21,097 nt of DNA, from assembly GCA_948759685.1 (NCBI GenBank), contig CAQBGY010000028.1:1-21097 (forward strand), in the 5' to 3' direction. Position 1 is the stretch's first letter. Every line of letters starts with the position of its first letter. The position numbers and the translations under genes were made by a program. The notes under the pieces are model-generated. The model did not search any database. It saw only the letters and a program-made list of their open reading frames with translations, and was not told the origin of the DNA. This document shows, piece after piece, positions 1-7,292 of the stretch. The stretch is from an uncultured Eubacterium sp. Lineage in GTDB: Bacteria; Bacillota_A; Clostridia; Lachnospirales; Lachnospiraceae.

Positions 1-25
1 GATTGCTGAATCTGCTTGGCCGCGC

Positions 26-210
26 TGGTGCGAGCCGTAGCCCGCGCCACTCCGGGCCGGAAGCTGTTTTATGTTCGAAGATAGGTGTGCGAGGACAGAA
101 GCCACTGCAAGTGGACTATGTCGAGCGGAAGCGACGATGGCACAAACCGAGAGCTGCGTCGAACTCCTTCGGGTATTTCCGGGGCGCCGCCCGTCCGAGA
201 CGCAGTCGGG
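26..210 (+). ncRNA. Possible structured RNA of unknown family
   Basis: No convincing protein is encoded here, but several helices can be drawn in succession: 26-32 with 43-49 (7 bp including one G-U), 102-106 with 110-114 (5 bp, 3-nt loop), 120-123 with 132-135 enclosing a C126-G131 pair and a GGAA tetraloop, and a long helix 147-150/206-209 plus 154-160/199-205 separated by a GAG bulge. The G-U pair and the GNRA-type loop only make sense on the plus strand. The 5' end may lie outside the window. I do not recognise the family. Strings such as GCCACTG and CCCGC recall cobalamin aptamers, but the conserved B12 box is missing and no plus-strand gene follows. It could also be ordinary GC-rich spacer that folds by chance. 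Confidence 0.3.
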
Positions 211-282
211 CACATACGTAGGGGAGGTAAGGCATAAGCGGGCGCCGGGTGGCATCGATCGAAAGGCTGCTTTCTTCAATAC

Positions 283-309
283 AAAAAAGCCACCCTTCGC
301 AGAGTGGCT
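283..309 (-). terminator. Rho-independent terminator of rpsT
   Basis: Read on the minus strand, the stem AGCCAC/GTGGCT (304-309 with 288-293) has a 10-nt loop and is followed by a run of six T (283-288 on the plus strand are A; the last overlaps the stem). It lies about 20 nt after the rpsT stop codon. Confidence 0.75.
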
Positions 310-329
310 CTCAGTCGTCCCGTCCCGGC

Positions 330-581
330 TTACAGCGCGTTCACGTGCAGCTGCAGGGCGCTCTTGAGGTTGGCGGCCTTGTTCTTGTGCATGATGTTGT
401 GCTTGGCCAACTTGTCGAGCATGGAGGTTACCTTCGGAAGCAGAACCTCGGCGGCGCTCTTCTCGGTCGTCGTGCGCAGAGCCTTCACGGCGTTGCGGGC
501 CGTCTTGTGGAACAGACGGTTGTGGGCACGCTTGGTAGCGGTCTGACGGATCCGTTTTTTCGAAGACTTATGGTTTGCCAT
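330..581 (-). CDS. rpsT: 30S ribosomal protein S20
   Basis: This 83-aa basic protein binds 16S rRNA in the body of the 30S subunit. The start MANHKSSKKRIRQ, the repeated Lys/Arg-rich helices and the Ala-rich end are characteristic of S20, and the length is normal for the family. It lies downstream of tRNA-Glu on the same strand with about 260 nt between them. No separate promoter matching TAnnTTTG is visible just upstream, so it may be read through from the tRNA promoter. A terminator follows directly. In the gap between tRNA and gene a run of nine C (809-817) is the only noticeable sequence. Confidence 0.96.
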   Translation of the reverse strand: MANHKSSKKRIRQTATKRAHNRLFHKTARNAVKALRTTTEKSAAEVLLPKVTSMLDKLAKHNIMHKNKAANLKSALQLHVNAL

Positions 582-843
582 AATTCGTTGTTGTTTTATT
601 TTTTAACTTTTCGTGTCGTTGTCTGCGCAGCCGTGGCTGTCGGCGGATGGGCTTGCAGCCCGCTCCTGGGAGAATCGTTCGCCCGCAGGGGTCGCGGTTC
701 CGGCCGGGTCTTTCGCGTCTTGCCGCATGGTTTCAAGGCGGCCCTCGCTTTTCGAAAGCTCGGTGTCCCGTTCTCCTTTCCCTGCTTCTTCGCGTTCGGG
801 AGTCTCCACCCCCCCCCTCTCCGGTGACCTTTCGGCCCCTTCG

Positions 844-918
844 TGGTAGCCCATAGCAGAATCGAACTGCTCTTTCAAGAATGAAAATCTTGCGTCCTAA
901 CCGATAGACGAATGGGCC
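844..918 (-). tRNA. tRNA-Glu (anticodon TTC)
   Basis: On the minus strand the molecule begins GGCCCATTCGTC and folds as a cloverleaf. The anticodon stem is CAAGA/TCTTG with loop TTTTCAT, giving anticodon TTC. The T-arm carries GTTCGATTC. The acceptor stem pairs positions 2-7 normally with a G-U pair at 1-72, followed by A73 and an encoded CCA (844-846). The promoter is at 962-992 on the same strand; rpsT follows downstream. Confidence 0.95.
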
Positions 919-961
919 TTACCGCTATCGCCGCTCCCCGCTCGGGGATGCTTTAGCGGTG

Positions 962-992
962 CAAAGGTAACCAAAAAAGTGACTCGTGCAAA
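962..992 (-). promoter_or_regulatory. Bacteroidetes-type promoter for tRNA-Glu
   Basis: On the minus strand TTTG (989-992) is separated by exactly 19 nt from TACCTTTG (962-969). This matches the Bacteroidetes primary sigma consensus TTTG-N19-TAnnTTTG. Transcription would start roughly 35-40 nt before the mature tRNA. The -33 element lies inside the T-tail of the terminator of the preceding ABC operon. Confidence 0.8.
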
Positions 993-1026
993 AAATACGG
1001 TAAAAAAAGTTGCCGTTTTTTACCGT
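990..1026 (-). terminator. Terminator of the ABC importer operon
   Basis: On the minus strand an 11-bp stem ACGGTAAAAAA/TTTTTTACCGT (1016-1026 with 997-1007) with an 8-nt loop is followed by a T-tract. The stem includes the TAA stop codon of the ATPase gene (1020-1022). Confidence 0.75.
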
Positions 1027-1784
1027 TCCGCCGGGCGCAGACGCTTCGCCGCCGGATCGTATGTCACGCCCGATCCCGCAAAAAGTCGTTCGATAGCGCC
1101 GCTGGAGACTACTTCCGAGGCCGGAATGTGGCGGAGTTGCGGCGTGTCGATCAGCAGCACCGCGTCGCAGTGCGACAGGGCGATCTCCAGATCGTGGGTC
1201 GAGAAAAGGACGCATTTGCCCTCGTCGCGGGCCAGGCGCGCAAGCAGCGACACCATGGCATAGCGGTTGGGCAGGTCGAGGAAGGCGGTGGGTTCGTCGA
1301 GAAGAATCACCGGCGTGTCCTGCGCCAGGGCCCGGGCGATCATCGCGCGCTGGCATTCGCCGTCGGAGAGGGTGTCCATCGTCTTGGCGGCATAGTCGGT
1401 CAGGCCAACAGTCTCCAGCGCACGGCGCACGGCGGCACGGTCGGTTTCCCGCATGCGGCCGAGCCAGTCGGTGTAGGGCGCGCGCCCCAGGGCCACCATT
1501 TGTTCGCAGGTAAGGTTGGCGATGCGCAGCTTGTCCGTGGCCACGAACGAGACTGTGGCGGCGAGTTGTTTGGCTTCCAGAGCGGCGAGCGGACGTCCGC
1601 AGAGCCGGATTTCACCCTCCGAGACCTTGTTCAGTCCCGCAATCGCACGCAGCAGCGAGCTTTTGCCCGTGCCGTTGCGCCCGAGGAAAGCGGTGAGCGT
1701 TGCCGCAGGTATGTCGGCGGAGACGTTTTCCAGCAAGGTCCGCGAACCGTAGGCCAGTCTGATATTTTGCAGCGAGATACTCAT
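1020..1784 (-). CDS. ABC transporter ATPase, iron/cobalamin (FecE/BtuD-type)
   Basis: The 254-aa cytoplasmic ATP-binding subunit drives import through the adjacent FecCD-type permease. Visible motifs are Walker A GRNGTGKS (35-42), the ABC signature LSDGECQR (139-146, replacing LSGGQ), Walker B VILLDEP (159-165) and the switch histidine in FSTHD near 195. Where the Q-loop glutamine is expected the sequence reads VATDK, so that Gln appears absent. The ATG overlaps the permease stop (TGATG), indicating translational coupling. It is the last gene of the operon and its stop codon sits inside the terminator stem. The cargo (heme, siderophore or B12) cannot be decided from the sequence. Confidence 0.9.
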   Translation of the reverse strand: MSISLQNIRLAYGSRTLLENVSADIPAATLTAFLGRNGTGKSSLLRAIAGLNKVSEGEIRLCGRPLAALEAKQLAATVSFVATDKLRIANLTCEQMVALGRAPYTDWLGRMRETDRAAVRRALETVGLTDYAAKTMDTLSDGECQRAMIARALAQDTPVILLDEPTAFLDLPNRYAMVSLLARLARDEGKCVLFSTHDLEIALSHCDAVLLIDTPQLRHIPASEVVSSGAIERLFAGSGVTYDPAAKRLRPAER

Positions 1785-2785
1785 CAGAAGAAGCTGCGGT
1801 TACGAAGAACGACGATGACCACCACCGGAATGCCCGTCAGCGCGGTGATGGTGTTGACGGGCAGCGCCAGCAGTTTCGAAACGAGGTCGCAGCCGAGCAG
1901 CAGGGCGGCCCCCGTCAGCATCGACGCCGGCATCAGCACCCGATGGTCGGCGCTGCGGAAGAGCATGCGCGCCAGGTGCGGAACGGCCAGTCCGATGAAC
2001 CCGATCGGACCGCAGAACGCCGTGACGGTGCCGGCAAGCAGCACGGTCGAAAGGACCAGCAGCGTGCGGGTGCGGCGGATGTCGAGCCCCATGGTGCGGG
2101 CGTAGCTTTCGCCTAAGAGCAGGAGGTTGAGCGGCTTGATGACGGCCACGGCGAGTGCCAGACCGGCCGTGACGACCGGAAGCAGCACCGCCAGCTGCCC
2201 GGCCGTGATGTCGCCCAGCGACCCCATGGTCCAGACGACGAAAGCCTTGAGCGCTGTTTCGGTGGAGAGGTATTGCAGGATCTCGACCACCGATCCGATG
2301 CCCGATCCGAGCATCATGCCGAGGATCAGAATGACCATGATGTCCTTGATGCGGCGGCTCACGGCCAGCACGACGGCCAGCACCAGCGCCGAGCCGAGCC
2401 ATGCGGCTCCGACTACGCCGAGCGAGCGGAGCAGCGAATGGCCGGCGATGCCGAGCATCGGGGCCCCGAGCAGGAAGAGCGCGACGCCCAATGCGGCGCC
2501 CGAACTGACCCCCAGGACGTAGGGCCCGGCCAGCGGGTTGCGGAAAAGGGTCTGCATCTCCAGACCGCTGGCGGCCAGCGCCGCGCCGGCCAGCAGAGCG
2601 GCCAGGGCTTTCAGGAGACGGATTTTCAGCACGATGTCGTGCACGACAGGATCGGCGGCGCGGCCGGTCAGCGCCTGCCACACCTCGCCCGGCGAGAGTG
2701 CGACCGAGCCGACGGCCAGATCGGCCGTGAAGAGGGCGACGGTTGCGAAAAGCAGCAGTGCGAAGAGCAGGGAGTGCCGGGACAT
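1784..2785 (-). CDS. FecCD-family ABC transporter permease
   Basis: This 333-aa inner-membrane permease is of the BtuC/FecCD type, for import of iron chelates, heme or cobalamin. It is strongly hydrophobic, with an N-terminal membrane anchor and about nine to ten membrane segments. Family landmarks are NPLAGPYVLGVSSGAALG (near 82-99) and GPIGFIGLAVPHLARM near 260. It begins 2 nt after the substrate-binding protein stop and overlaps the ATPase start, so the three genes form one operon. Two copies of the permease would form the channel with two ATPase subunits. Confidence 0.93.
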   Translation of the reverse strand: MSRHSLLFALLLFATVALFTADLAVGSVALSPGEVWQALTGRAADPVVHDIVLKIRLLKALAALLAGAALAASGLEMQTLFRNPLAGPYVLGVSSGAALGVALFLLGAPMLGIAGHSLLRSLGVVGAAWLGSALVLAVVLAVSRRIKDIMVILILGMMLGSGIGSVVEILQYLSTETALKAFVVWTMGSLGDITAGQLAVLLPVVTAGLALAVAVIKPLNLLLLGESYARTMGLDIRRTRTLLVLSTVLLAGTVTAFCGPIGFIGLAVPHLARMLFRSADHRVLMPASMLTGAALLLGCDLVSKLLALPVNTITALTGIPVVVIVVLRNRSFF

Positions 2786-2787
2786 CG

Positions 2788-3957
2788 CTATTCGAGACGC
2801 TTGTAATAGGTGAGCGTATCGGCGCCGAGCGACGGGTGGAGGATGGTCGTCAGATCGTGCAGCACCAGGTCGGGGTGCACGGCGCCCGACTCCCAGAAGT
2901 CGGAACCTCCGCCCGGGGTGAGCCGGCGGTTGTTGTTGTAGACCCTGCGGTTGCGTACGACGGGCAGCTCGGCGAACTTGGGGTTCTGGGCTTTCAGTTC
3001 ATCGAGCGTATTGCAGGAGCCCACGTTGAGCCACACGTCGGCATCGCTGGCAAGCAGGTAGGCCTGTTCCAGATCGACGGGCCGCGAACTGTTGCCCTCC
3101 TCCGAGGAGGTGAAGGTGTCGCCTCCGGCGTCGCGGATGAGCTGCACCATGTAATTGCGTGCGGGCGGCATGAACCATGTATCGCGGTAGGGCGTGTTCA
3201 GCAGAACCTTGGGCAGGCAGGCGACGTCGGGAATCTCTTGCTCAACATAGGCCCGCACGCGCTGCGCCGTGGCGTTGTAGCGTTCGGCGATCCGGTCGAA
3301 AACAGCGGTTCCGCGGTCGCGGCAGCCGCACAATTCGGCCGCGACCACCAGCCATTCGGCCTTGCCGAGGGGCGAGGGCTCGAGGTAGTCACCTATATAT
3401 ATATAAGGAATGTCCAGCTCCCGGAGCTTGCCGGTCACGGCGGTGTTTTCGCCCGTCACGCCATACAGCAGCACGATGCTGGGGCGCATGACGGCCAGCA
3501 GCTCGAAATCGAGGTTGGTGTCGTAGCCGATGTCGCGCACTTCGCCGCAGAGCCGGTGGGCCCGGACGTAGGGGTTGGCTATGTAGTCGATGCCCGACAC
3601 ACCCTTGATGCGGCGCACCTCGCCCAGCGCGTCGAACAAGGCTACGTGGCTCGACGAGAGGCAGGCCACGCGGTGCACCGGCGCCCGGACTGTCTGTCCG
3701 TCGAAATCGATCGGTGCGTCGTTGTCGTCGTGGAGCACCAGCAGATGCTGCTCCACCTTTTCGGCGCCCTGCCACGGATTGCGGATGGTGATCAGGGCCG
3801 CCGCGTCGTTTTCCGTGCCGCGGATGTCGAAGCCGGCGGCGTAGGCCGGGGTGTAGAGCGGGCGGTCGAAATCGGCCGTCGAGTAGTTCCTGCGGCTTTC
3901 GCAGGCCGTAAGCGTCAGGATCGCCAGGATGCCCGGGAGTATGTTTGACGGTTTCAT
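2788..3957 (-). CDS. ABC transporter substrate-binding lipoprotein (BtuF/FepB-like)
   Basis: This is a periplasmic-binding protein of the iron/cobalamin class, 389 aa from the ATG at 3957. A TTG four codons upstream is possible but less likely. The N-terminus is a lipoprotein signal with lipobox LTAC and lipidated Cys19. The typical bilobal fold is suggested by GVSGIDYIANPY, then a beta-strand segment MRPSIVLLYG, the ELDIPYIYIGDYLEPSPLG stretch and the long interlobe helix after it. The end GGGSDFWESGAVHPDLVL is usual in Bacteroidales members. It is the first gene of the operon, so it would catch substrate in the periplasm for the permease. A TACTTTTG box about 10 nt before the ATG has no convincing -33 partner. 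Confidence 0.88.
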   Translation of the reverse strand: MKPSNILPGILAILTLTACESRRNYSTADFDRPLYTPAYAAGFDIRGTENDAAALITIRNPWQGAEKVEQHLLVLHDDNDAPIDFDGQTVRAPVHRVACLSSSHVALFDALGEVRRIKGVSGIDYIANPYVRAHRLCGEVRDIGYDTNLDFELLAVMRPSIVLLYGVTGENTAVTGKLRELDIPYIYIGDYLEPSPLGKAEWLVVAAELCGCRDRGTAVFDRIAERYNATAQRVRAYVEQEIPDVACLPKVLLNTPYRDTWFMPPARNYMVQLIRDAGGDTFTSSEEGNSSRPVDLEQAYLLASDADVWLNVGSCNTLDELKAQNPKFAELPVVRNRRVYNNNRRLTPGGGSDFWESGAVHPDLVLHDLTTILHPSLGADTLTYYKRLE

Positions 3958-3988
3958 CGACTTCAAAAGTAGAAAAAAATCTTCAGAT

Positions 3989-4020
3989 TTTGTTGTTTTT
4001 AGAAAAATATGCTATATTTG
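3989..4020 (+). promoter_or_regulatory. Promoter for tRNA-Pro
   Basis: TTTG (3989-3992) is 20 nt from TATATTTG (4013-4020), close to the Bacteroidetes consensus. The start of transcription would fall about 20 nt before the tRNA. Confidence 0.75.
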
Positions 4021-4048
4021 CAATCCCAAACCGATGGTTTCGGGTAAT

Positions 4049-4123
4049 CGGGGCGTAGCTCAGTCCGGTTAGAGTACACGTCTGGGGGGCGTGTGGTCGC
4101 TGGTTCGAATCCAGTCACCCCGA
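4049..4123 (+). tRNA. tRNA-Pro (anticodon GGG)
   Basis: The cloverleaf has acceptor CGGGGCG/CACCCCG, anticodon stem CACGT/GCGTG with loop CTGGGGG (anticodon GGG), and T-arm loop TTCGAAT. CCA is not encoded. One odd point is a C6-A67 mismatch in the acceptor stem. The gene has its own promoter and a strong terminator and is a single-gene transcript. Confidence 0.95.
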
Positions 4124-4137
4124 CAAGATCGAATGTG

Positions 4138-4167
4138 AAGTCTCTGCCTTATGGCAGAGACTTTTTT
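4138..4167 (+). terminator. Terminator of tRNA-Pro
   Basis: A perfect 11-bp stem AAGTCTCTGCC/GGCAGAGACTT with loop TTAT merges into a run of six T (4162-4167), 14 nt after the tRNA. Confidence 0.92.
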
Positions 4168-4581
4168 GTTGCCATGCGCGAAGAGAATCGGTTCGCAGGC
4201 AGCGTGTCCGCAATGAAAAGTCCTGCGGAGCGGATCGCACCGGATCGTGTAATCCCGCAAAGAGGAATTCTGGAAAGACGCGGCAGGGCGGCGGAGACCG
4301 CGGAGCAGCTGGTCGAGGTTTTTCCGGAAAGGCGCGCGGCAACCCGAAATCGGTTCAACCAGTCATGCCGTTATGCGGAAGCGTATGGTCCGATAAGGCG
4401 GATTCATGCCTTGAATAATTGCAGGGACGCTTCATAATGGCTATTTTTGCGGAAAATTCAGAGCCGCAAGCGGGTTCGGAATTGTTGAACGGTCAGCGGG
4501 GAGCGGCCTTGTAGCTTCAGCCATTGCGATGCCCGGTCTGTGCTCCGACTGGGGAATTTGTTTACATAGATTGCTATCGTC
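4168..4581. other. Intergenic stretch without a gene
   Basis: About 410 nt lie between the tRNA-Pro terminator and the barrel gene. Short open frames here have no recognisable protein features. The only signal seen is the promoter-like pair at 4418-4449, which leaves a leader of about 125 nt before the barrel ATG. Confidence 0.5.
4418..4449 (+). promoter_or_regulatory. Candidate promoter of the barrel gene
   Basis: TATTTTTG (4442-4449) matches TAnnTTTG. An ATTG (4418-4421) lies 20 nt upstream as an imperfect -33 box. Confidence 0.45.
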
Positions 4582-6915
4582 ATGCGTTTTTATATTTGTC
4601 TTTTCTTGTCATTGCTTGTCAACGGTGCTTTTTCGCAAGCGCTTGTCCGTGGAACGGTGCAGGACAAGGAGGGTGTTCCGGTCGATTGCTTCAATGCGTT
4701 GATTTTGTCGGCCGCCGATTCGGTCTTCATCGACGGCGCCGCGTGTTTCAACGGCAGCCTGAGCGTCGGAACGAAAGCCACGGGCGAGGTTTTGCTGAAG
4801 ATCACAGCTTTGGGTTACGAAGACCTCACGCGGCCGTTGTCGTTGCAGGACGGGCGGACGGAGGAGGTCGGTAGCCTGGTTTTGACGCCGGCGTCCGAGA
4901 CCATCGACGAGGTGGTGGTGACGGCCCGCCGGCCTGCGATCATCAGCAAGCCCGACCGAATGGTCGTGAGCGTCGAGGGCAGTTTGTTGAGCAGTGCCGC
5001 CGACGGGGTGGAGATGCTGCGCAAGACGCCCGGACTGACGGTCGACCGCAACGGCAGCGTCGGCGTTTTCGGCAAGGGTGCCGCCGCGATCTACCTCGAC
5101 AACCGTCCTGTGCGGTCGTCGGCCGAACTTAAGATGCTCAATCCGCAGAACATCAAGAGCATCGAGATCATCGACAATCCCCCGGCCGCCTACGACGCCC
5201 AGGGCAACGCCGTCATACTCATTCACACCGTCCGTTCGCAGGACCATTATTCCGTCCGGTTCGGCGGCACGCTCTCGCAGTCCAGAAAAACAAGCGCCGG
5301 AGGCTTCGCGGAGGGCCATTGGGCAAAAAACCGGTTCAGCGCCTCCCTGTATTACGCTTACGACGACGACCGCAGCGAGAGCGGCGAATACGGATACATC
5401 TCGCCCGACGACGTCTACCGGATTTTCCATAAAACGAAAGAGCTGTTCCACGACCGCAGCCAAGAAGGTTACCTCTCCTTGTCCTATGCCCCGGCTTCCG
5501 GCCACACCCTCGGGCTCCAAACCACGGGCTACCACTCCCGCGGCACCAGCGACGGCCGCAACCGCTCCTGGTCGGACGATCCGGCCCTGCAACCATTCAC
5601 GACTTTCTCGGACGAAAACAGCCGTTCGTGGCAAATCGGTCAGTCGCTCTACTATGATTGGCAGATCGACACCTTGGGCCAGTCGCTCGCCATCGTGGGC
5701 GATTACTTCCGCTCCGACAGCAAAAGCATCCATCCCTATTATAACGTACCGGAAGGCGCACCCGTTCCGGAAACGCCGTTCGTCAACACCAACGACAATG
5801 CCGGTGTCAGCAGCCTGCTTTCGGTCAGGGCCGACTACGGCAAGCCGATAGGCAAGGTCTGGCGGGTCGAAACCGGCATGAAATATTATCGCATCGAGAA
5901 CGAAAACAGCACCGTCCAGACCGGCAGCACCAATTCGGTGCAGGATTACAGTTCCACGGAGTGGAACGTCGCCGGTTATGTCTCGCTGACGGCCCGCGTG
6001 AGCGACAAGATCGAGTTGCGCGGCGGACTGAGAACCGAATACAACGACCGGAAAGCGCGCAACAACGGAGAGCGGTATGCCGATCGTTCGGCGCTCGACT
6101 GGTTCCCCAGCTTCCTTTTGAAGTACGACGCCTCCGACAACGTCGGCATCGGGCTCTCCTACACCAAGCGTCTGAACCGGCCGTCGCTCTACGAACTCGA
6201 CCCGACGCTGGTCAGCGCCGATTCGCTCATGACCCGCAAGGGGAATCCCGATCTCAAATCGGAGAAATCGCACGTTTTTCAGCTGACATTCGGACTATGG
6301 CAGGATTTCAATATCCGCCTCGGCTACAACCTCAACATCAACCCGACCTATTTCACCGTTGTCCGGGACGAAGAGAATCCTTATATGCACAACGTGCGTT
6401 ATGTCAACGAGCCCAAGTCGCGGTCGTTCGTCGTCAGTGCAAGCTACAACAAAGATGTTTGCCGGTGGTGGACCACGTCTGTCTATGTCGGCTTGTCCGG
6501 CTCGGAGTATAAATATGTCGGCACCGACGGAATCCGCCGCAATAACAACACGCCCTATTGGGTGCTCTACACGACCAATACGTTCACCCTGCCCGGCAAA
6601 CTGGTTTGGGACGTCGGGTTCAATTGGGCCAGCGCCGGCAGCCGGGGGACCTATTACTCCGGCTCCTACTGGAATCTCTACACTTCCCTGCGCCGGGATT
6701 TTCTGGACGGGGCCTTGTCGTGCCGCATCACGGCCAACGACCTTTTCCATCACTCGCAGGGTTACCAGCGCTCCGTCCTGCCGGGCGGCAACTGGAATCT
6801 CTTCAATGCCGATGACCGCTACGTACGATTGAGCGTCACCTACAAGTTCGGCAAGTCCAAACACCAATACCAGTCTAAATCCGGCAGCAGCACCGAAATC
6901 AGCCGAATGCAATGA
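4582..6915 (+). CDS. Outer-membrane beta-barrel protein (PF14905-like, TonB-receptor-related)
   Basis: This 777-aa protein starts with a signal peptide (1-18, likely cut at AFS-QA). A carboxypeptidase-regulatory-like beta domain (about 20-105) follows. Next comes the DEVVVTARRP segment (109-117) that precedes a plug-like domain (about 118-215, with YLDNRPV and IEIIDNPPAAYDAQG). The rest is a barrel rich in alternating aromatic strands, and the last strand is RLSVTYKFG. The order is that of Bacteroidetes outer membrane beta-barrel family proteins; the cargo is unknown. Its TGA overlaps the ATG of a broken C39-peptidase gene by the ATGA arrangement, so it was probably once co-translated with a peptide exporter. 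A link to bacteriocin or peptide secretion is inferred from that neighbour only. GC content matches the core genome to the left. Confidence 0.88.
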   Translation: MRFYICLFLSLLVNGAFSQALVRGTVQDKEGVPVDCFNALILSAADSVFIDGAACFNGSLSVGTKATGEVLLKITALGYEDLTRPLSLQDGRTEEVGSLVLTPASETIDEVVVTARRPAIISKPDRMVVSVEGSLLSSAADGVEMLRKTPGLTVDRNGSVGVFGKGAAAIYLDNRPVRSSAELKMLNPQNIKSIEIIDNPPAAYDAQGNAVILIHTVRSQDHYSVRFGGTLSQSRKTSAGGFAEGHWAKNRFSASLYYAYDDDRSESGEYGYISPDDVYRIFHKTKELFHDRSQEGYLSLSYAPASGHTLGLQTTGYHSRGTSDGRNRSWSDDPALQPFTTFSDENSRSWQIGQSLYYDWQIDTLGQSLAIVGDYFRSDSKSIHPYYNVPEGAPVPETPFVNTNDNAGVSSLLSVRADYGKPIGKVWRVETGMKYYRIENENSTVQTGSTNSVQDYSSTEWNVAGYVSLTARVSDKIELRGGLRTEYNDRKARNNGERYADRSALDWFPSFLLKYDASDNVGIGLSYTKRLNRPSLYELDPTLVSADSLMTRKGNPDLKSEKSHVFQLTFGLWQDFNIRLGYNLNINPTYFTVVRDEENPYMHNVRYVNEPKSRSFVVSASYNKDVCRWWTTSVYVGLSGSEYKYVGTDGIRRNNNTPYWVLYTTNTFTLPGKLVWDVGFNWASAGSRGTYYSGSYWNLYTSLRRDFLDGALSCRITANDLFHHSQGYQRSVLPGGNWNLFNADDRYVRLSVTYKFGKSKHQYQSKSGSSTEISRMQ

Positions 6916-7110
6916 CGCGCCATCGTTTCCCTTTCGACCGGCAGCCCGACGCCATGGACTGCGGCTCGTGCTGCTTGCTGCGGTCCGCAATTGTTCTTTG
7001 GGCAGGTTGCGCGTTGTTACATTTGCCGGAATAGGCGCTGTTGCGTTGCAGAGTATCGCTTCAGCAGCCTATAAGACCGAAATTCCAATCTGTTCGCAGT
7101 CGTTCCCGAA
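6912..7110 (+). pseudogene. Remnant of a C39-peptidase ABC exporter (bacteriocin type)
   Basis: An ATG at 6912 overlaps the barrel stop (ATGA) and opens a frame of 40 codons ending at 7034. Residues 6-18 read FPFDRQPDAMDCG, the hallmark start of the C39 leader-peptidase domain of bacteriocin exporters, including the catalytic Cys in DCG (Cys17). Similarity stops at about residue 24. It seems to resume in the next frame from about 6989 as NCSLGRLR and then a stretch with the spacing F-(5)-V-A-L-(2)-I-(2)-AA, where intact family members read YSLxxLR and GVSLLGISxAA. So a frameshift with a small deletion, then loss of the remaining ~600 codons, fits. The original role would be cleaving and exporting double-glycine-leader peptides. 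The second-frame match is weaker than the first. Confidence 0.6.
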
Positions 7111-7292
7111 TCGCCAGGCATCGTCAATAGATAGCTGCCTGTTTTTAGGTGTTGTTACTTTCTGATGCAGAAACGAAGCGTAAATCGCTAATTATCTGTT
7201 TGTTATATTGTTTGGTGCGTCTATCGTTGGCTCCGTTGTAAATAAGCGGCAAATTATTTTTCGACGGATTTTTGGAGGAATTTTTTTCGAGA

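Noticed and set aside
26..210. Cobalamin riboswitch
   Set aside because: Some short strings match, but the B12 box is absent and no plus-strand target gene follows, so I keep it only as an unnamed structured RNA.
603..878. Minus-strand open frame of 91 codons between tRNA-Glu and rpsT
   Set aside because: It runs into the tRNA-Glu gene, has low-complexity Glu/Arg-rich content and no family resemblance; it is a by-product of high GC.
2743..3948. Plus-strand open frame of 401 codons opposite the substrate-binding protein gene
   Set aside because: It is antisense to a gene with a lipobox and clear family motifs, and its own sequence is His/Val/Gly-rich without a known pattern.
3958..3975. TACTTTTG box as promoter of the importer operon
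   Set aside because: It has no -33 partner at the right distance and would leave almost no leader before the ATG.
4093..4437. Plus-strand open frame of 114 codons after tRNA-Pro
   Set aside because: It begins inside the tRNA and crosses its terminator, and no protein features are visible.
4609..6273. Long minus-strand open frame opposite the barrel gene
   Set aside because: It mirrors the codon pattern of the real barrel gene in GC-rich DNA; the plus-strand product has a signal peptide and family motifs.
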